From: Halorubrum sp. Hd13
GTDB taxonomy: Archaea; Halobacteriota; Halobacteria; Halobacteriales; Haloferacaceae
Direction: 5' to 3'
Length of the DNA stretch: 61,579 nucleotides
NCBI RefSeq assembly: GCF_002252755.1
Contig: NZ_NHOY01000120.1
Coordinates: 1 to 61,579 of the forward strand
Shown here: positions 1 through 9,301 of the stretch, piece after piece
Numbering within the stretch: the first letter of the stretch is position 1
Layout of the letters: every line of letters starts with the position of its first letter
Notes under the pieces: model-generated
Database searches by the model: none
Told to the model about the DNA's origin: nothing
What the model saw: the letters and a program-made list of their open reading frames with translations, nothing else
Program-made: the position numbers and the translations under genes

Positions 1-2
1 CC

Positions 3-227
<225 letters not shown>

Positions 228-238
228 GTGCTTCGTGA

Positions 239-454
239 TCAGTCCTTTCTCTCCCGGTACGCGGCTGCATAGAGCCCAAGCGCGGAGAGAATCGTCACCA
301 TCGCTGCGACGAACATCACACCTGAAAACAGCCCTTCGGTCGTTCCTGCAGCAGCAAACATAATTGCAGCACTGCCTGCGACAACACCACCCTGCTGTGT
401 CCTGTTCGAATTCTCTGTCTGGAGGGCCATACTCTCCATTATCTGAGGCTGCAT
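239..454 (-). CDS. Small membrane protein, unknown function
   Basis: A 71-residue ORF (a start at residue 6 or 9 is also possible) with a short polar N-terminus and two hydrophobic stretches, about residues 24-42 and 46-64, ending in a basic/acidic tail AYRERKD. This predicts a two-helix membrane protein. No family is recognised. It is divergent from the next small membrane protein gene at 599-871. Confidence 0.5.
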   Translation of the reverse strand: MQPQIMESMALQTENSNRTQQGGVVAGSAAIMFAAAGTTEGLFSGVMFVAAMVTILSALGLYAAAYRERKD

Positions 455-598
455 AATAAATTTAGTAACCGTGTTCCACTGCTGGCAAATAGATCCCCGG
501 AAGACGCAAATGAAAGAGAGAGTACAGGCCGGTTTTCAGTTATCCGCACGCTTTACACGGCCGAACTCTTGCTGGTACATATGGAGTTACTTCCACAG

Positions 599-871
599 AT
601 GGTGTTCCGTGAGCCAGATGGACGAAGGAAGGGGCTCATCATGCTGTTCTTATCGTTCATCAGCCTCCTTATTTGGGTATACATTGGTGTCGTGCTCAAC
701 GCTTCTGACTTTTTCATCTTTTTTGCTATCGGGCTTGGATTCTCCGGAGTCGCCGAGTCGCTGCCACCGGACCGACGACGTTCAGCAGGAACACTTCGAA
801 TGCTAGCCGTCGGTACCTTCGTTGTCTTCCTCGGTGTCCTTGCATCGGTCCCTGAATTACTATTAGCGTAG
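599..871 (+). CDS. Small membrane protein, unknown function
   Basis: About 90 residues from the ATG at 599; in-frame starts at 569 and 581 are possible but give a non-hydrophobic extension. After a basic N-terminus (FREPDGRRKG) there are three hydrophobic segments at about residues 13-32, 34-50 and 70-87, with a basic loop PPDRRRS between the second and third, predicting a three-helix membrane protein. No recognised family. The long antisense ORF over it is a shadow. Confidence 0.5.
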   Translation: MVFREPDGRRKGLIMLFLSFISLLIWVYIGVVLNASDFFIFFAIGLGFSGVAESLPPDRRRSAGTLRMLAVGTFVVFLGVLASVPELLLA

Positions 872-1390
872 GGGATGGCACCCGGTTCTGATATATCTCT
901 GATATTTCTCGGTGGCAATCCGGAACGGTCGGTCGGTAACTACGCAAGCGTGTTCTATCGGCTGATTCAGGATTCAGATAAAAAGTAACTTACCCCCGTG
1001 CTGACTTGAGCCTCTGTATCGGTCATCCGCCATCTAACGTAATATTGATATATCGATTCAGAGATGCAAGATAGAGAGCGCGAACCGGGCACAAACAGGG
1101 GTCAGTTTGTAAAGAAAGAGTGATCGGTCAGTACAGGGTACACATATACCGCGACGAATAAAGATCTATCTGATATCCATTAGAAATCTGGTGAAATATG
1201 TGGGTTACAATCAGCACAAATAATTGAACATCGGCAGCGTCCCGATAAGATATCCCAGCCACCGTTTCACTCTCAACCGTGTTCTCGCATGAACCAACAC
1301 TCATTCAATTTGACGCAGATTGTCTCTGACGATAACTACGCCGCCACAGAGTTCTCTTCACGGCGTACGCTGTTGGCTCACAGCAACAAT
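872..1390. other. Gene-poor spacer
   Basis: No supportable gene. The spacer contains one member of a direct repeat pair (943-1029) whose partner lies on the other side of the histidine kinase gene. The rest is moderately AT-rich. Confidence 0.6.
943..1029. repeat. Imperfect direct repeat A flanking the histidine kinase
   Basis: About 87 bp align with 4651-4739 in the same orientation. Both contain CGCAAGCG, TTCTATC, GGTTCAGGATT/GATTCAGGATT and the identical CCTCTGTATCGGTCA. On the minus strand both read ATG/GTG-ACC-GATACAGAGG, that is TDTE(A/D).VS.G..YF, so they may be remnants of the 5' end of one gene or duplicated promoter/leader sequence. Confidence 0.6.
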
Positions 1391-4300
1391 TTATGAACTT
1401 CTCATAGCCGGCACCCGCAAATTAACCTCCGTCCCGTCGGTTGTCGCTACGGACACATCACCGCCGGCTTGCGTGACGATCATTCGAACCATCCACAGAC
1501 CGAGCCCTCCGCCGTGATTGAGCGGCGTCTCTTCTCCCGTTTCGAGGATATCCGCCTCCATTTCCGGCATTCCGGGGCCGTCATCTCGCACGTGGACCTC
1601 AATCCACTCGTTTTCCAACTCGACGAGTTCGATCTCGACTGTAGCGTTATCGTTCAGCTTCACGGCATTTTCTACCAACTCACGGATAGCCTCTCCGAGC
1701 GTCGTCTGTAGCTGCACCGACCCATCGCCAGATATCTCAGTCAGGATCGTTGCGTCCTCGTGTTCCTCTCGGATTTCATTAACGACCTCTCCGATCAGTG
1801 GGCCAGCCTCTGTCGTGGCTGCCCCACCACCTTCCGGATTGAGGACTTGTTTTATCTGTTTCATTTTCTCTATCATCTGCCCCCACTTGTCAAGAATCGG
1901 TTTGACGGTCTCGAACTGTTCCGCCCGTTTTTCTGCGTCCGTCTCTCTGCTCATCAGCTCTGTCCAGCCTCGGACTTTTGTCAAATCGTTCCGCATGTTG
2001 TGTCGCATCACGCGCTGCATGACGTTCAAGTGGCGACCATACCGCTGCTGGGCTGTGATATCGCGCCCCTCAGCAACGAGTAGGGTAATCTCGTCGTCTT
2101 CATCTGTCACGGGTTTTATCGAGAAGTCGATTGTTGCGAAGCCGTTAGCGCCCCGCACTTCCGTTTCGTAGCGGACGAAATCCCCGCCTGAGGCTCGCTC
2201 AATTGCGTCCTGAACCCGATCGTAGACTGTCTCGGAGTGTGTCCACCACTGGGCTTCATAAAAGGGGTTCCCGACGACGTCGCTGCGCTCGAACCCGCCG
2301 AACTCGAGGGCGGCGTCGTTGACCTCGATGACCGTCCCGTCGGTGTCCAACAAGCCCGTGAACTGGAACGTCTGGTTGAAAATGCTCTCGAACCGCCGAG
2401 CACGGTCTTTGGCTTCGGTCACATCCCTGAGGTAGACGATCACTCCGTCGATGGCGTCGTCGTCAAGCATGTTCCGGTATCGACTTTCGATATTGAACCA
2501 CCCGCCATCCGGAGATCTGAGTCGACACTCTGCGGTGACGCTTTCGGTTTCCTCAACCGAGCTAAAGAACGCCTCCATCGCGTGCTCGCGTCCGTCTGGA
2601 TGAACGTAATCGAAGAGGTTCTCGCCAACGAGGGCGTCGGGGTCGTAGCCGAACACCCGCGTCACCGACCCGCTGGTGTAGGTGATTGTCCCGTCGGGAT
2701 CGAGGACTGTAACGACGTCCTCGGACTCTTCGACGAATCGCTCGGTTCGGCGCCGTTGGCGACGGCGTTCGGTCATGTCGCGGACGATCACCGCATACCC
2801 GCGAAACACCCCATCGTCGGATTCGAGCGGCGCGTACCGGACGTCGGCGTAGAACTCCGACCCGTCGGCGCGAACTCGCCAGCCCTCGTGGGCGCTCTCG
2901 CCGGCGAGACGCGCCTGTTGTATCAACCGCTCTGGGAGGCCGGACTCGCGGTCGGACTCAGGATGGAGTTCAGCCATCGACATTCCGACCGCCGCGTCAC
3001 CGTCGTACCCAAAGAGGTCCTCAGCACCGGTGTTCCACGTTTGAACGGTTCCGTCCTCGTCGACGATGAGAAAGGCGTACTCGTCGACGCTCTCGGTTAG
3101 CAGGCGGAACTGTTCGCGTTCCTCATACAACCGCTGTTTGCGGCGCACTTCATCGGTTACGTCTTGCTGGACACCGATGTGGTTGACCAATTCGCCGTCA
3201 TCGTACACCGGCGTCACCGACAACCGATTCCAGAACTGCTCGCCGTTTTTGCGGTAGTTCCGCAGGTCGACAGTCACCGGTTCCTCGGCGGCAATCGCCT
3301 CACGGAGTTCGTCAAGCGCCTCCTGATCTCTATCGTCTTCTTGGAGAAATCGACAGTTCCGTCCGAGTGTTTCCTCTCTGGTGTAGCCGGTCTGTTCGAC
3401 AAACCCGTCGTTAGCGTATATCAGCGGATTGTCCTCGCGGTCGGGATCGCTGATCGTGATCCCGACGATAGCCTCGTCCATCGCTCGCTCTTTCAGTTCG
3501 AGCTCTCTCTTCCGCTCCTCGAGTTCGCGCTTTCGCGCTCGCCGCTCGGTAATGTCCCGAACGGTTGCGACCGTCCCGACAAGTTCAGCTCCGGTAGCCA
3601 TCCGGTTCGTTATTACCTCGAAGTATCGGGTGGAGCCATAAACTTCCACAGGGACAGGATCCGTATCCTCAAGCTCGGTATTCGGACTGAACGACCGCTC
3701 GAACGCCTCAATAGTCGTAAGGTCTTTGTCGGTCGCTGAGTGTAACTCCTGTCCCTGCGTGTTCGTTTCGACGAGTTCACCGTCAGTATCGTACACGAAC
3801 GTCGCGTCGTCGGCTTCCTCGAAGAATCGTGAGCGGGCAGACTGCTCGATCTGTCGGAAGGGTTTCCCAACGAACACTAACACTCCCGCGAGAAACGCGG
3901 TCACACCGACCGGTTCGAAGCTCAATCCCAGCATAATAGGCGGTAGTAGCTCGGTCGGTAGCGTGCTGACAGCCAACCGCGGTATGATCGGTGACAGCGC
4001 GAGGACTCCGAGCGCCCCGAGACTCCCAGTTGGAAACGCCGATTCACGCAGCGTCGTGAGCAACCAATAGAAACTGAGTGCCACGAGTGCGTACGTGAGC
4101 GAGAACGAGACCCAGTAGAACAACTGCGGTTCAACCACGAGGTGTAGATACGGGCTTTGCTGTAGTTCCGTCGAGACGTACAGTCCGTACAGCGGGTTCG
4201 TGAGCTTAACGATGAGGAGCCCGAGATAGGTGCCGACAGCGAGTCCACGGTAACGTCGGTCGCGATGGTATGACCGACCGGTGTACGCGGAGATAAAATA

Positions 4301-4588
4301 CATCCATGCACCCACGCCCGTGAGCCCCCAGATGAGTCCCCCAATGTAGAGCGCGTTGCTAAGCGACTCGCTGGTGGTAACCAGCCCAAGCGCTTGGAAC
4401 CCCAGCCACAATCCGTTGGTAAGGAGGACCGCTCTGAGCCCGAGCTGCGTATCTCGTCGCCGCAGCCGTGAGCCGTACGCAGCACCCACGAAGCAACTGA
4501 CCGCAATCCCGGTGAAAATGAGAAAAAGCCCCCAGCGACCCGTACTTGGGTCCCCTGAGATGGTTAAGAGTGTGTAAAAAGTTTGCAT
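1391..4588 (-). CDS. 7TM / multi-PAS (LOV-type) sensor histidine kinase
   Basis: A 1065-residue membrane sensor kinase. Residues 1-245 hold about seven hydrophobic helices (HisKA_7TM type). PAS-like domains follow at about 252-350, 368-480, 490-610, 615-728 and 732-848. The second PAS has the full flavin-LOV signature: YANDGFVEQTGY, GRNCRFLQ with Cys412, NYRKNGEQFWN and the IGVQQDVT ending. The dimerisation H-box is MRHNMRND (His863), the N-box LVENAVKLN at about 971, and the ATP-lid glycines are DDGPGMP and GGGLGLW. It probably phosphorylates a separate response regulator; none is in the window, as is usual for haloarchaeal orphan kinases. Blue-light or redox sensing by the LOV domain is inferred from the motif only. 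Confidence 0.93.
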   Translation of the reverse strand: MQTFYTLLTISGDPSTGRWGLFLIFTGIAVSCFVGAAYGSRLRRRDTQLGLRAVLLTNGLWLGFQALGLVTTSESLSNALYIGGLIWGLTGVGAWMYFISAYTGRSYHRDRRYRGLAVGTYLGLLIVKLTNPLYGLYVSTELQQSPYLHLVVEPQLFYWVSFSLTYALVALSFYWLLTTLRESAFPTGSLGALGVLALSPIIPRLAVSTLPTELLPPIMLGLSFEPVGVTAFLAGVLVFVGKPFRQIEQSARSRFFEEADDATFVYDTDGELVETNTQGQELHSATDKDLTTIEAFERSFSPNTELEDTDPVPVEVYGSTRYFEVITNRMATGAELVGTVATVRDITERRARKRELEERKRELELKERAMDEAIVGITISDPDREDNPLIYANDGFVEQTGYTREETLGRNCRFLQEDDRDQEALDELREAIAAEEPVTVDLRNYRKNGEQFWNRLSVTPVYDDGELVNHIGVQQDVTDEVRRKQRLYEEREQFRLLTESVDEYAFLIVDEDGTVQTWNTGAEDLFGYDGDAAVGMSMAELHPESDRESGLPERLIQQARLAGESAHEGWRVRADGSEFYADVRYAPLESDDGVFRGYAVIVRDMTERRRQRRRTERFVEESEDVVTVLDPDGTITYTSGSVTRVFGYDPDALVGENLFDYVHPDGREHAMEAFFSSVEETESVTAECRLRSPDGGWFNIESRYRNMLDDDAIDGVIVYLRDVTEAKDRARRFESIFNQTFQFTGLLDTDGTVIEVNDAALEFGGFERSDVVGNPFYEAQWWTHSETVYDRVQDAIERASGGDFVRYETEVRGANGFATIDFSIKPVTDEDDEITLLVAEGRDITAQQRYGRHLNVMQRVMRHNMRNDLTKVRGWTELMSRETDAEKRAEQFETVKPILDKWGQMIEKMKQIKQVLNPEGGGAATTEAGPLIGEVVNEIREEHEDATILTEISGDGSVQLQTTLGEAIRELVENAVKLNDNATVEIELVELENEWIEVHVRDDGPGMPEMEADILETGEETPLNHGGGLGLWMVRMIVTQAGGDVSVATTDGTEVNLRVPAMRSS

Positions 4589-4650
4589 ACTATCTAAAAT
4601 AGATGAGTTGTTTTATCAATTGCGGAATGCGAGACCGTGAGCGCAAGATT

Positions 4651-4739
4651 CGCAAGCGCATTCTATCAGGTGGTTCAGGATTTAGATGGAGAAATAAGCA
4701 GTTCCATTGCTGACTACATCCTCTGTATCGGTCACGCCG
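4651..4739. repeat. Imperfect direct repeat B flanking the histidine kinase
   Basis: Partner of the repeat at 943-1029, in the same orientation, lying just upstream of the kinase start at 4588. It shares CGCAAGCG, TTCTATC, TTCAGGATT and CCTCTGTATCGGTCA. Confidence 0.6.
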
Positions 4740-4805
4740 ACCGTGTCAGTTTCAATATACAACGGTGCTAGTGACCTCTGTGGTGCTTATAACTATCGCG
4801 CAAAC

Positions 4806-4970
4806 CGACGGACAGCACAGGGATTAAACGGATTCTTTGAAGCAGCGTAACGGATTCCCGGCGAGTCCACTTCTACCTTATCCGCCATTTTCAGTCGATT
4901 CGACCCCTCTACTGTCTTCTGAGTATGTGGTTGCTGAACTCGGCGAGAATTCGTTACGAGTCCTGTCGGA
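4806..4970. repeat. TA-cassette repeat, copy 1
   Basis: About 165 bp beginning CGACGGACAGC and containing TAAACGGATTCTTTGAAGC. It aligns over its whole length with copy 2 (6228-6390), and its first 55 bp or so also match copy 3 (7037-7094). It lies upstream of the VapBC-like pair. No protein reading frame is conserved between copies (changes fall at first and second codon positions), so it acts as DNA or RNA rather than as a gene. Confidence 0.75.
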
Positions 4971-5267
4971 ATCCGTCTTGACCTCGTTTGGTGCTCCGGG
5001 GCTCGAAGACACGAGAGATAATCGATCGGTCGATGACGCTGTGACGGTGTGTTTGGTTCTTCCCGAAGGCAGTGACATAGTGGTGTGTATGAAATTTCGT
5101 AGGTAGAGTAGCGCAAGACTCAGAGCGTGTAGTCAGCACAGCGCCTTCATTTGCTCCAGATACCTCGATCTGAACCAACTGCTCACTGTGGATGCGGACG
5201 TATCGATACTCTGTGGGGCACAACAGTTTTATCTATCAGTATAGTAGTGGGTATTAGGTAAAGAAAA

Positions 5268-5537
5268 ATGGGAAAGACGTCGATCGATGGAAACCACGAG
5301 GAAGAGCTGACACTCACCGTAGACGATAGGGGTCGAGTCACTCTCCCGAAAGAAGTCAGAGATCGGTTGGGAATCGAATCGAACGACGAGCTCCCGGCGA
5401 CACTCGTCGGCTCCGTGCTTGAACTCAACCCGAAGCCGAGTTCGAAGCTTGAGCTAGCAACAGCCGGGCGGGATGACTGGGATGAGACGACACCAACCGA
5501 TGCGGGAGACGCACTCTTTGGGCCGATGGATCAGTGA
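5268..5537 (+). CDS. vapB: AbrB/SpoVT-fold antitoxin (VapB-like)
   Basis: An 89-residue protein with an AbrB-type swapped-hairpin DNA-binding domain at about residues 12-50; the core is LTVDDRGRVTLPKEVRDRLG. The C-terminal half is acidic, as expected of the toxin-binding tail. It is predicted to neutralise the downstream PIN nuclease and repress its own promoter. The ATG follows AT-rich sequence after repeat copy 1, and its stop overlaps the GTG start of the toxin. Family and pairing are clear; the cognate interaction is inferred. Confidence 0.88.
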   Translation: MGKTSIDGNHEEELTLTVDDRGRVTLPKEVRDRLGIESNDELPATLVGSVLELNPKPSSKLELATAGRDDWDETTPTDAGDALFGPMDQ

Positions 5538-6022
5538 TCGGAGAACCGATGACTGATTCACTCCCGACCGAGGTAACCGTCCTCACTGATGTGAATATTC
5601 TTGCCATCGGTCTGACTGACGATCATCCGGCGCATGACGATGTGTATCCGTGGATCCAGAACGCTCTTGATGGGCCAAATGTCTTGCTCGTCTTCGACTA
5701 CTATCCGCTCCGGACACAGTATCTCATGACGAATAATTTCGGAGTTGACGAAATTGCTGCTCGAAACGCAATCCAATCGCTCGTTCGGAGTCCGGCACGA
5801 ATCGTTGGTGCGACCGCGACCACGCTTCTGGAGGCATACGAGATCAGCGCCGAGAAAAATCACGATGTCTACGATTCGTTTATCCTGGCGCTCGCACGGG
5901 CATATGATGCTGACTACCTGATTACGACTGACGATGATTTCGAGGAACTGTGCGATGGTGAGGACGTTACATACACCAATCCCATTCCGCCCGACAAGCG
6001 TAGCAAATTAACATTCATCTAG
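5534..6022 (+). CDS. vapC: PIN-domain ribonuclease toxin (VapC-like)
   Basis: A 162-residue PIN-domain protein. The GTG at 5534 overlaps the antitoxin stop; an ATG at 5549 would remove five residues. Metal-binding acidic positions are visible in VLTDVNI (N-terminal Asp), HDVYDSF and ITTDDDFEEL. VapC-type toxins are Mg-dependent RNases that cleave tRNA or rRNA when the antitoxin is lost. Here it forms a two-gene operon with the AbrB-type antitoxin. The length is slightly above the usual 130-140 residues. Confidence 0.85.
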   Translation: MIGEPMTDSLPTEVTVLTDVNILAIGLTDDHPAHDDVYPWIQNALDGPNVLLVFDYYPLRTQYLMTNNFGVDEIAARNAIQSLVRSPARIVGATATTLLEAYEISAEKNHDVYDSFILALARAYDADYLITTDDDFEELCDGEDVTYTNPIPPDKRSKLTFI

Positions 6023-6227
6023 GGTTAGCGGTCCGTGGACGCTCTTTCCTGACGAGTCTGCTGATTTGCCCTGATCACAGGGCATGCGAGATATGCGCTG
6101 TATGTCTTATACGGTAACCAGTGAAAATATCATTACATCGATAGCTATTCCACAAAGAGGCTTTTGAGAATCGTTCACACGCGGTGGTGAAACGCACGAA
6201 TACACCAGAATCGCCGATCCGACCATT

Positions 6228-6390
6228 CGACGGACAGCGCCGGGACTAAACGGATTCTTTGAAGCAGTGCAACGAAACCCCCGCGAGTCTACTTCTATCT
6301 CAACTGCCGTTTTCAGACGTTTCAGTGGCTCTATTGTCCGCTAACAGAAGCAATACTGGATTCGGGCAGAATTCGTTACGAGTCGTGCCG
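6228..6390. repeat. TA-cassette repeat, copy 2
   Basis: Collinear with copy 1: CGACGGACAGC, then CTAAACGGATTCTTTGAAGC, ending with the shared CAGAATTCGTTACGAGTC. It sits between the VapBC-like and RelBE-like pairs and ends about 55 bp before the second antitoxin start, so it may also carry its promoter. Confidence 0.75.
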
Positions 6391-6444
6391 ACATCCACAC
6401 GGCGACGATACAACTTAGTATATACGGACGCAAAGCATCTGTAT

Positions 6445-6741
6445 ATGTCTGATGCGGATACCGCAAATGGTGACGATGGGCCCGAGATGGTCCAGATCAA
6501 TCTCCGACTCAGCAAAGCGTTCCTCGAAGACATCGATACGACGTGGCAGGAACAGGGGTTCAACTCCCGGAGCGAGTTCCTCCGTTACGCTGCCCGAGAC
6601 GCGGTGAAACATCCAGAATTTTCCCGCGAGGGGTGGAAACAGATCGCGGCGAGCGAGCACGATCTCCGTTCGGGCGACGCCGAGCTGGTCTCTCGTGATG
6701 AAGTCGTCGAGATGATGGATCGAGACGAAAATGACGAGTGA
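6445..6741 (+). CDS. Ribbon-helix-helix antitoxin (CopG/ParD/RelB-like)
   Basis: A 98-residue protein from the ATG at 6445; the upstream in-frame extension lies in repeat copy 2 and is not protein-like. A ribbon-helix-helix core is seen at about residues 14-52: VQINLRLSKAFLEDIDTTW followed by FNSRSEFLRYAAR. The acidic C-terminus (EMMDRDENDE) is the likely toxin-binding tail. It overlaps the start of the RelE-like toxin by 11 bp, the usual TA operon arrangement, and probably autoregulates. Confidence 0.82.
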   Translation: MSDADTANGDDGPEMVQINLRLSKAFLEDIDTTWQEQGFNSRSEFLRYAARDAVKHPEFSREGWKQIAASEHDLRSGDAELVSRDEVVEMMDRDENDE

Positions 6742-7018
6742 GGACGACTGGACCTGGAAATTCACGCCGCGAGCTGCGGATCAGTTCGACTCACTCGACC
6801 CACACGTGCAGGACCGCATCGTCTCGAAACTCGACGAGGTGGTCGAGTCGGAGTGGCGCGACCCCGACGAGTACCTCGAACCGCTGACCGGCGGTCCGTT
6901 CGCGAAACTCCGCGTCGGTCAGTATCGGCTCGCCTGCATTCTCGACCGGGGTGAGTCGGTGCTGGAGGTCCATCGGATCGAACACCGAAGCGGTGCCTAC
7001 ACCGCTGACGACGACTGA
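6731..7018 (+). CDS. RelE/ParE-family toxin
   Basis: A 95-residue protein with the compact RelE/ParE fold pattern: an N-terminal WKFTPRAADQFDSLDP helix start, a central LTGGPFAKLRVGQYRLAC strand pair and the C-terminal LEVHRIEHRSGAY segment. The RxGxYRL motif and the terminal HR.. are typical of RelE-type ribosome-dependent RNases; ParE gyrase toxins share the fold, so the target is uncertain. The start lies inside the antitoxin gene. Repeat copy 3 begins 18 bp after the stop. Confidence 0.85.
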   Translation: MTSEDDWTWKFTPRAADQFDSLDPHVQDRIVSKLDEVVESEWRDPDEYLEPLTGGPFAKLRVGQYRLACILDRGESVLEVHRIEHRSGAYTADDD

Positions 7019-7036
7019 CGGAATCCGATCTGCAAC

Positions 7037-7094
7037 CGAACGACAGACGGGGATTAAACGGATTCTTTGAAGCAGCGTAACGAAACCCCCGCGT
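7037..7094. repeat. TA-cassette repeat, copy 3 (short)
   Basis: GGGATTAAACGGATTC and the following TTTGAAGCAGCGTAACG match copies 1 and 2, continuing into AAACCCCCGCG as in copy 2. Similarity is lost after about 7094. It closes the second TA pair on the right. Confidence 0.7.
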
Positions 7095-7746
7095 TTTCAT
7101 TTCGGTGGAAAAATCGACTCGCGTCACAGCTTCGATCTCCGCCAGGTCGGGCTTTAGATACGGCTGACCGACCGACGAAAGGTCCAGTTCGTCTGCAATA
7201 AGCGCGTACTCATCGAGGCTATGTGGACTCAAACAACCACTGTTGAGGTCGGAACTGCGGAAGCGCCGGGCAGTTAGAGGGCGCGGCGGCGGGCACAATA
7301 CATGTCCGGGCAAAAATACAATCCTCTAAACAGATTCTTCGTGGTTGATGTCTACACCCCATCGACGGGCGGACATGGGAACTTCCTCGAGACGTTTGTC
7401 TCTGTCCACTGTGGGCATCTTATCGAAACGAGTTGGCATATATTTATCATATTTGAATGCAGAGCCCCGGAAATCAGCAGGACGGCCCTGTTCAGTACGG
7501 ATTTCATTACCCACAGTGGAACAGCTTTCGAGTTCTGAACCTCCAGTGCGTACAAATTAGTGAGAGATTTAATATATCTCTCAGCTGGCGGTCATGTTGC
7601 GAAATGAGAGTGAACTGTTATTTTCGTGAAAGTCCTCGTTTGACTGCTGAGCGAATTATCCGGTATCACGTGAAGATACTGTGGTGACCGTACCCGCACA
7701 GGGATATATTGCGTACCGAGGGTTTCAGCAGGGGTGAGCGAACCGA
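7095..7746. other. Gene-poor spacer after the TA array
   Basis: No supportable gene. A weak match to the repeat core (CTAAACAGATTCTTCG near 7325) may be a fourth, very degraded copy. The ORFs here are short, overlap each other on both strands and show no family signature. Confidence 0.5.
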
Positions 7747-8520
7747 CTAGAGTTCAGGTACCTGTGACGCGTCGATGGGCTCTGTTGTCGACCGGTTGGA
7801 AACGTCTCGGTCGTCACGCAGTTGGAGGTACGCCGACGCGATGATCGCATAGTACGGCAGGAAAAATACTGTCGTGAGAACGACCGTTACGACATCAGCG
7901 GCGACCGGCACACCAGCGAGATCCAACAGCGGTGCGACACCACCGATAACCCCGCCGAACAGGGCGGACACAACGACAAGGACGCCGAGTTTAAGCCGGG
8001 AACCGCGAGCCAGCCCCCAACTCCGTTTGAGACTACTGATGATGCCGCGATCTTCGACGGCAACGGCGAAGATGAAAAACAGGAACGAGGCCGCAAAGAA
8101 CAGCCCCGGGATGAACAGGAGGAAGAAGCCAATCATCACCGTGATGCTCACGATCAGTCCACCGACCAGCGCGATTGCCGTGGCTCGCCCGAGTCGCTGC
8201 GTCGCCGGCGCGGGAAACGTCGACATCTCGCTCAGTGGTTGAGCAAACGTTCGAGAGAGAATCACAAAGTACACCGAGCTCAGAATGATGAGCACACCAA
8301 ACAAGGCAAGTCCGACATTTCCAGACATCGGAAGCGCGAGCCCAGCGTTGCGGCTAAACTGCGCCGCGGCTTGGGGCGGGAGATACCCGAGAACAGTACT
8401 GTTGACAGCTGTTTGAATCCCGAACTGAATCACGAGGAACCCAACGAAGAGGATTCCACCAGTTCGGGTGAGTGTACGCCGAATACCGTCGCTAACCGCA
8501 TGGCTGAGTTGGAGGGCCAT
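7747..8520 (-). CDS. Haloarchaeal multi-pass membrane protein (DUF7847-like)
   Basis: A 257-residue protein starting at the ATG for MALQLSHAV at 8520 (the longer ORF adds 20 residues with no supporting signal). About six hydrophobic segments are visible near residues 22-42, 68-90, 112-135, 140-165, 180-205 and 210-232. The pattern, with a central RSWGLARGSRLK loop, resembles the haloarchaeal membrane family often labelled DUF7847, related to glycerophosphodiesterase membrane domains. No catalytic motif is visible and function is unknown. Confidence 0.75.
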   Translation of the reverse strand: MALQLSHAVSDGIRRTLTRTGGILFVGFLVIQFGIQTAVNSTVLGYLPPQAAAQFSRNAGLALPMSGNVGLALFGVLIILSSVYFVILSRTFAQPLSEMSTFPAPATQRLGRATAIALVGGLIVSITVMIGFFLLFIPGLFFAASFLFFIFAVAVEDRGIISSLKRSWGLARGSRLKLGVLVVVSALFGGVIGGVAPLLDLAGVPVAADVVTVVLTTVFFLPYYAIIASAYLQLRDDRDVSNRSTTEPIDASQVPEL

Positions 8521-8752
8521 TCGAGTAGTATCTCTTAGTCCCCTCCAATAAAATGCCCGAAATAAGAGCGATATTCTCACTCTGAGGGGGTATCGGTACG
8601 GAATCGTCCCTGTTTCGCTGTCTCAAGAGCGCAGTGTACACACTCTCTTCTCTAATTCGGTGCTGTCGCGTCAGAAACTTTGCCATCGGTGATGTACGAA
8701 CCATCTTATATATTCAAGAGTCGACTCAATCGGTCAATACCCGTACCGAAGT

Positions 8753-9301
8753 ATGCACGCATCGCCCTCCACCTCGCCACTCCGCTCGCTCGAAAGCCTC
8801 GTCCTCATCGGTGCAAATCTCGTGCCGCTTATCGGGGTTATTGTTTTGGGATGGGACCCCTGGGCACTCCTCGTTATATATTGGATTGAAGCGTTCAGCA
8901 CGGTGCTGTTGGGAGTCAGAAAAATACTCTTTGATGAGCGTGACTCCCCCGACGTTGTCGGTCAGATCGAACCGTTACACGAACTCCGCGAGAAACGAGG
9001 CGGGTGGTGTCCTCGACCCGGATGGCCGCCGATCTATCCGCGAAACGTCCCGTTTGGACTCTCAATGCTTGGCACATGGGCGCTCTCAGTCGTCCCACCA
9101 AGCGCGTTGTACTGGCTGTCAGTTGATCGCTCAATAGTGCTGTCTATCAACCTTCTACTCGGAATTGGCGCGTTGGTGTTCGCACACGGTGCCGAGTTCA
9201 TGATCGGGTATCTCGGACGGCGAGAGTACACCAACGTCTCTGCGCGAGAACTACTCCGAACGCCCGCTCAGTTGACGCTCATTGTCATTATCGGTCTCTG
9301 A
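8753..9301 (+). CDS. DUF6498-like membrane protein, probably C-terminally shortened
   Basis: A 182-residue protein. The N-terminal NLVPLIGVIVLGWDPWALL followed by IYWIEAFSTVLLG is the hallmark opening of the haloarchaeal DUF6498 family. Four or five membrane helices are predicted. It ends abruptly in a hydrophobic stretch (TLIVIIGL), where I would expect further helices in the family, and no continuation is readable in the 430 bp downstream. It may be truncated; function is unknown. Confidence 0.7.
   Translation: MHASPSTSPLRSLESLVLIGANLVPLIGVIVLGWDPWALLVIYWIEAFSTVLLGVRKILFDERDSPDVVGQIEPLHELREKRGGWCPRPGWPPIYPRNVPFGLSMLGTWALSVVPPSALYWLSVDRSIVLSINLLLGIGALVFAHGAEFMIGYLGRREYTNVSARELLRTPAQLTLIVIIGL

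Noticed and set aside
4793-5116. Peptide RYAASKNPFNP encoded on the minus strand of the TA repeats
   Set aside because: Seen in two copies with changes at first and second codon positions in the third (RCTASKNPFSP) and different flanks, so not a conserved protein.
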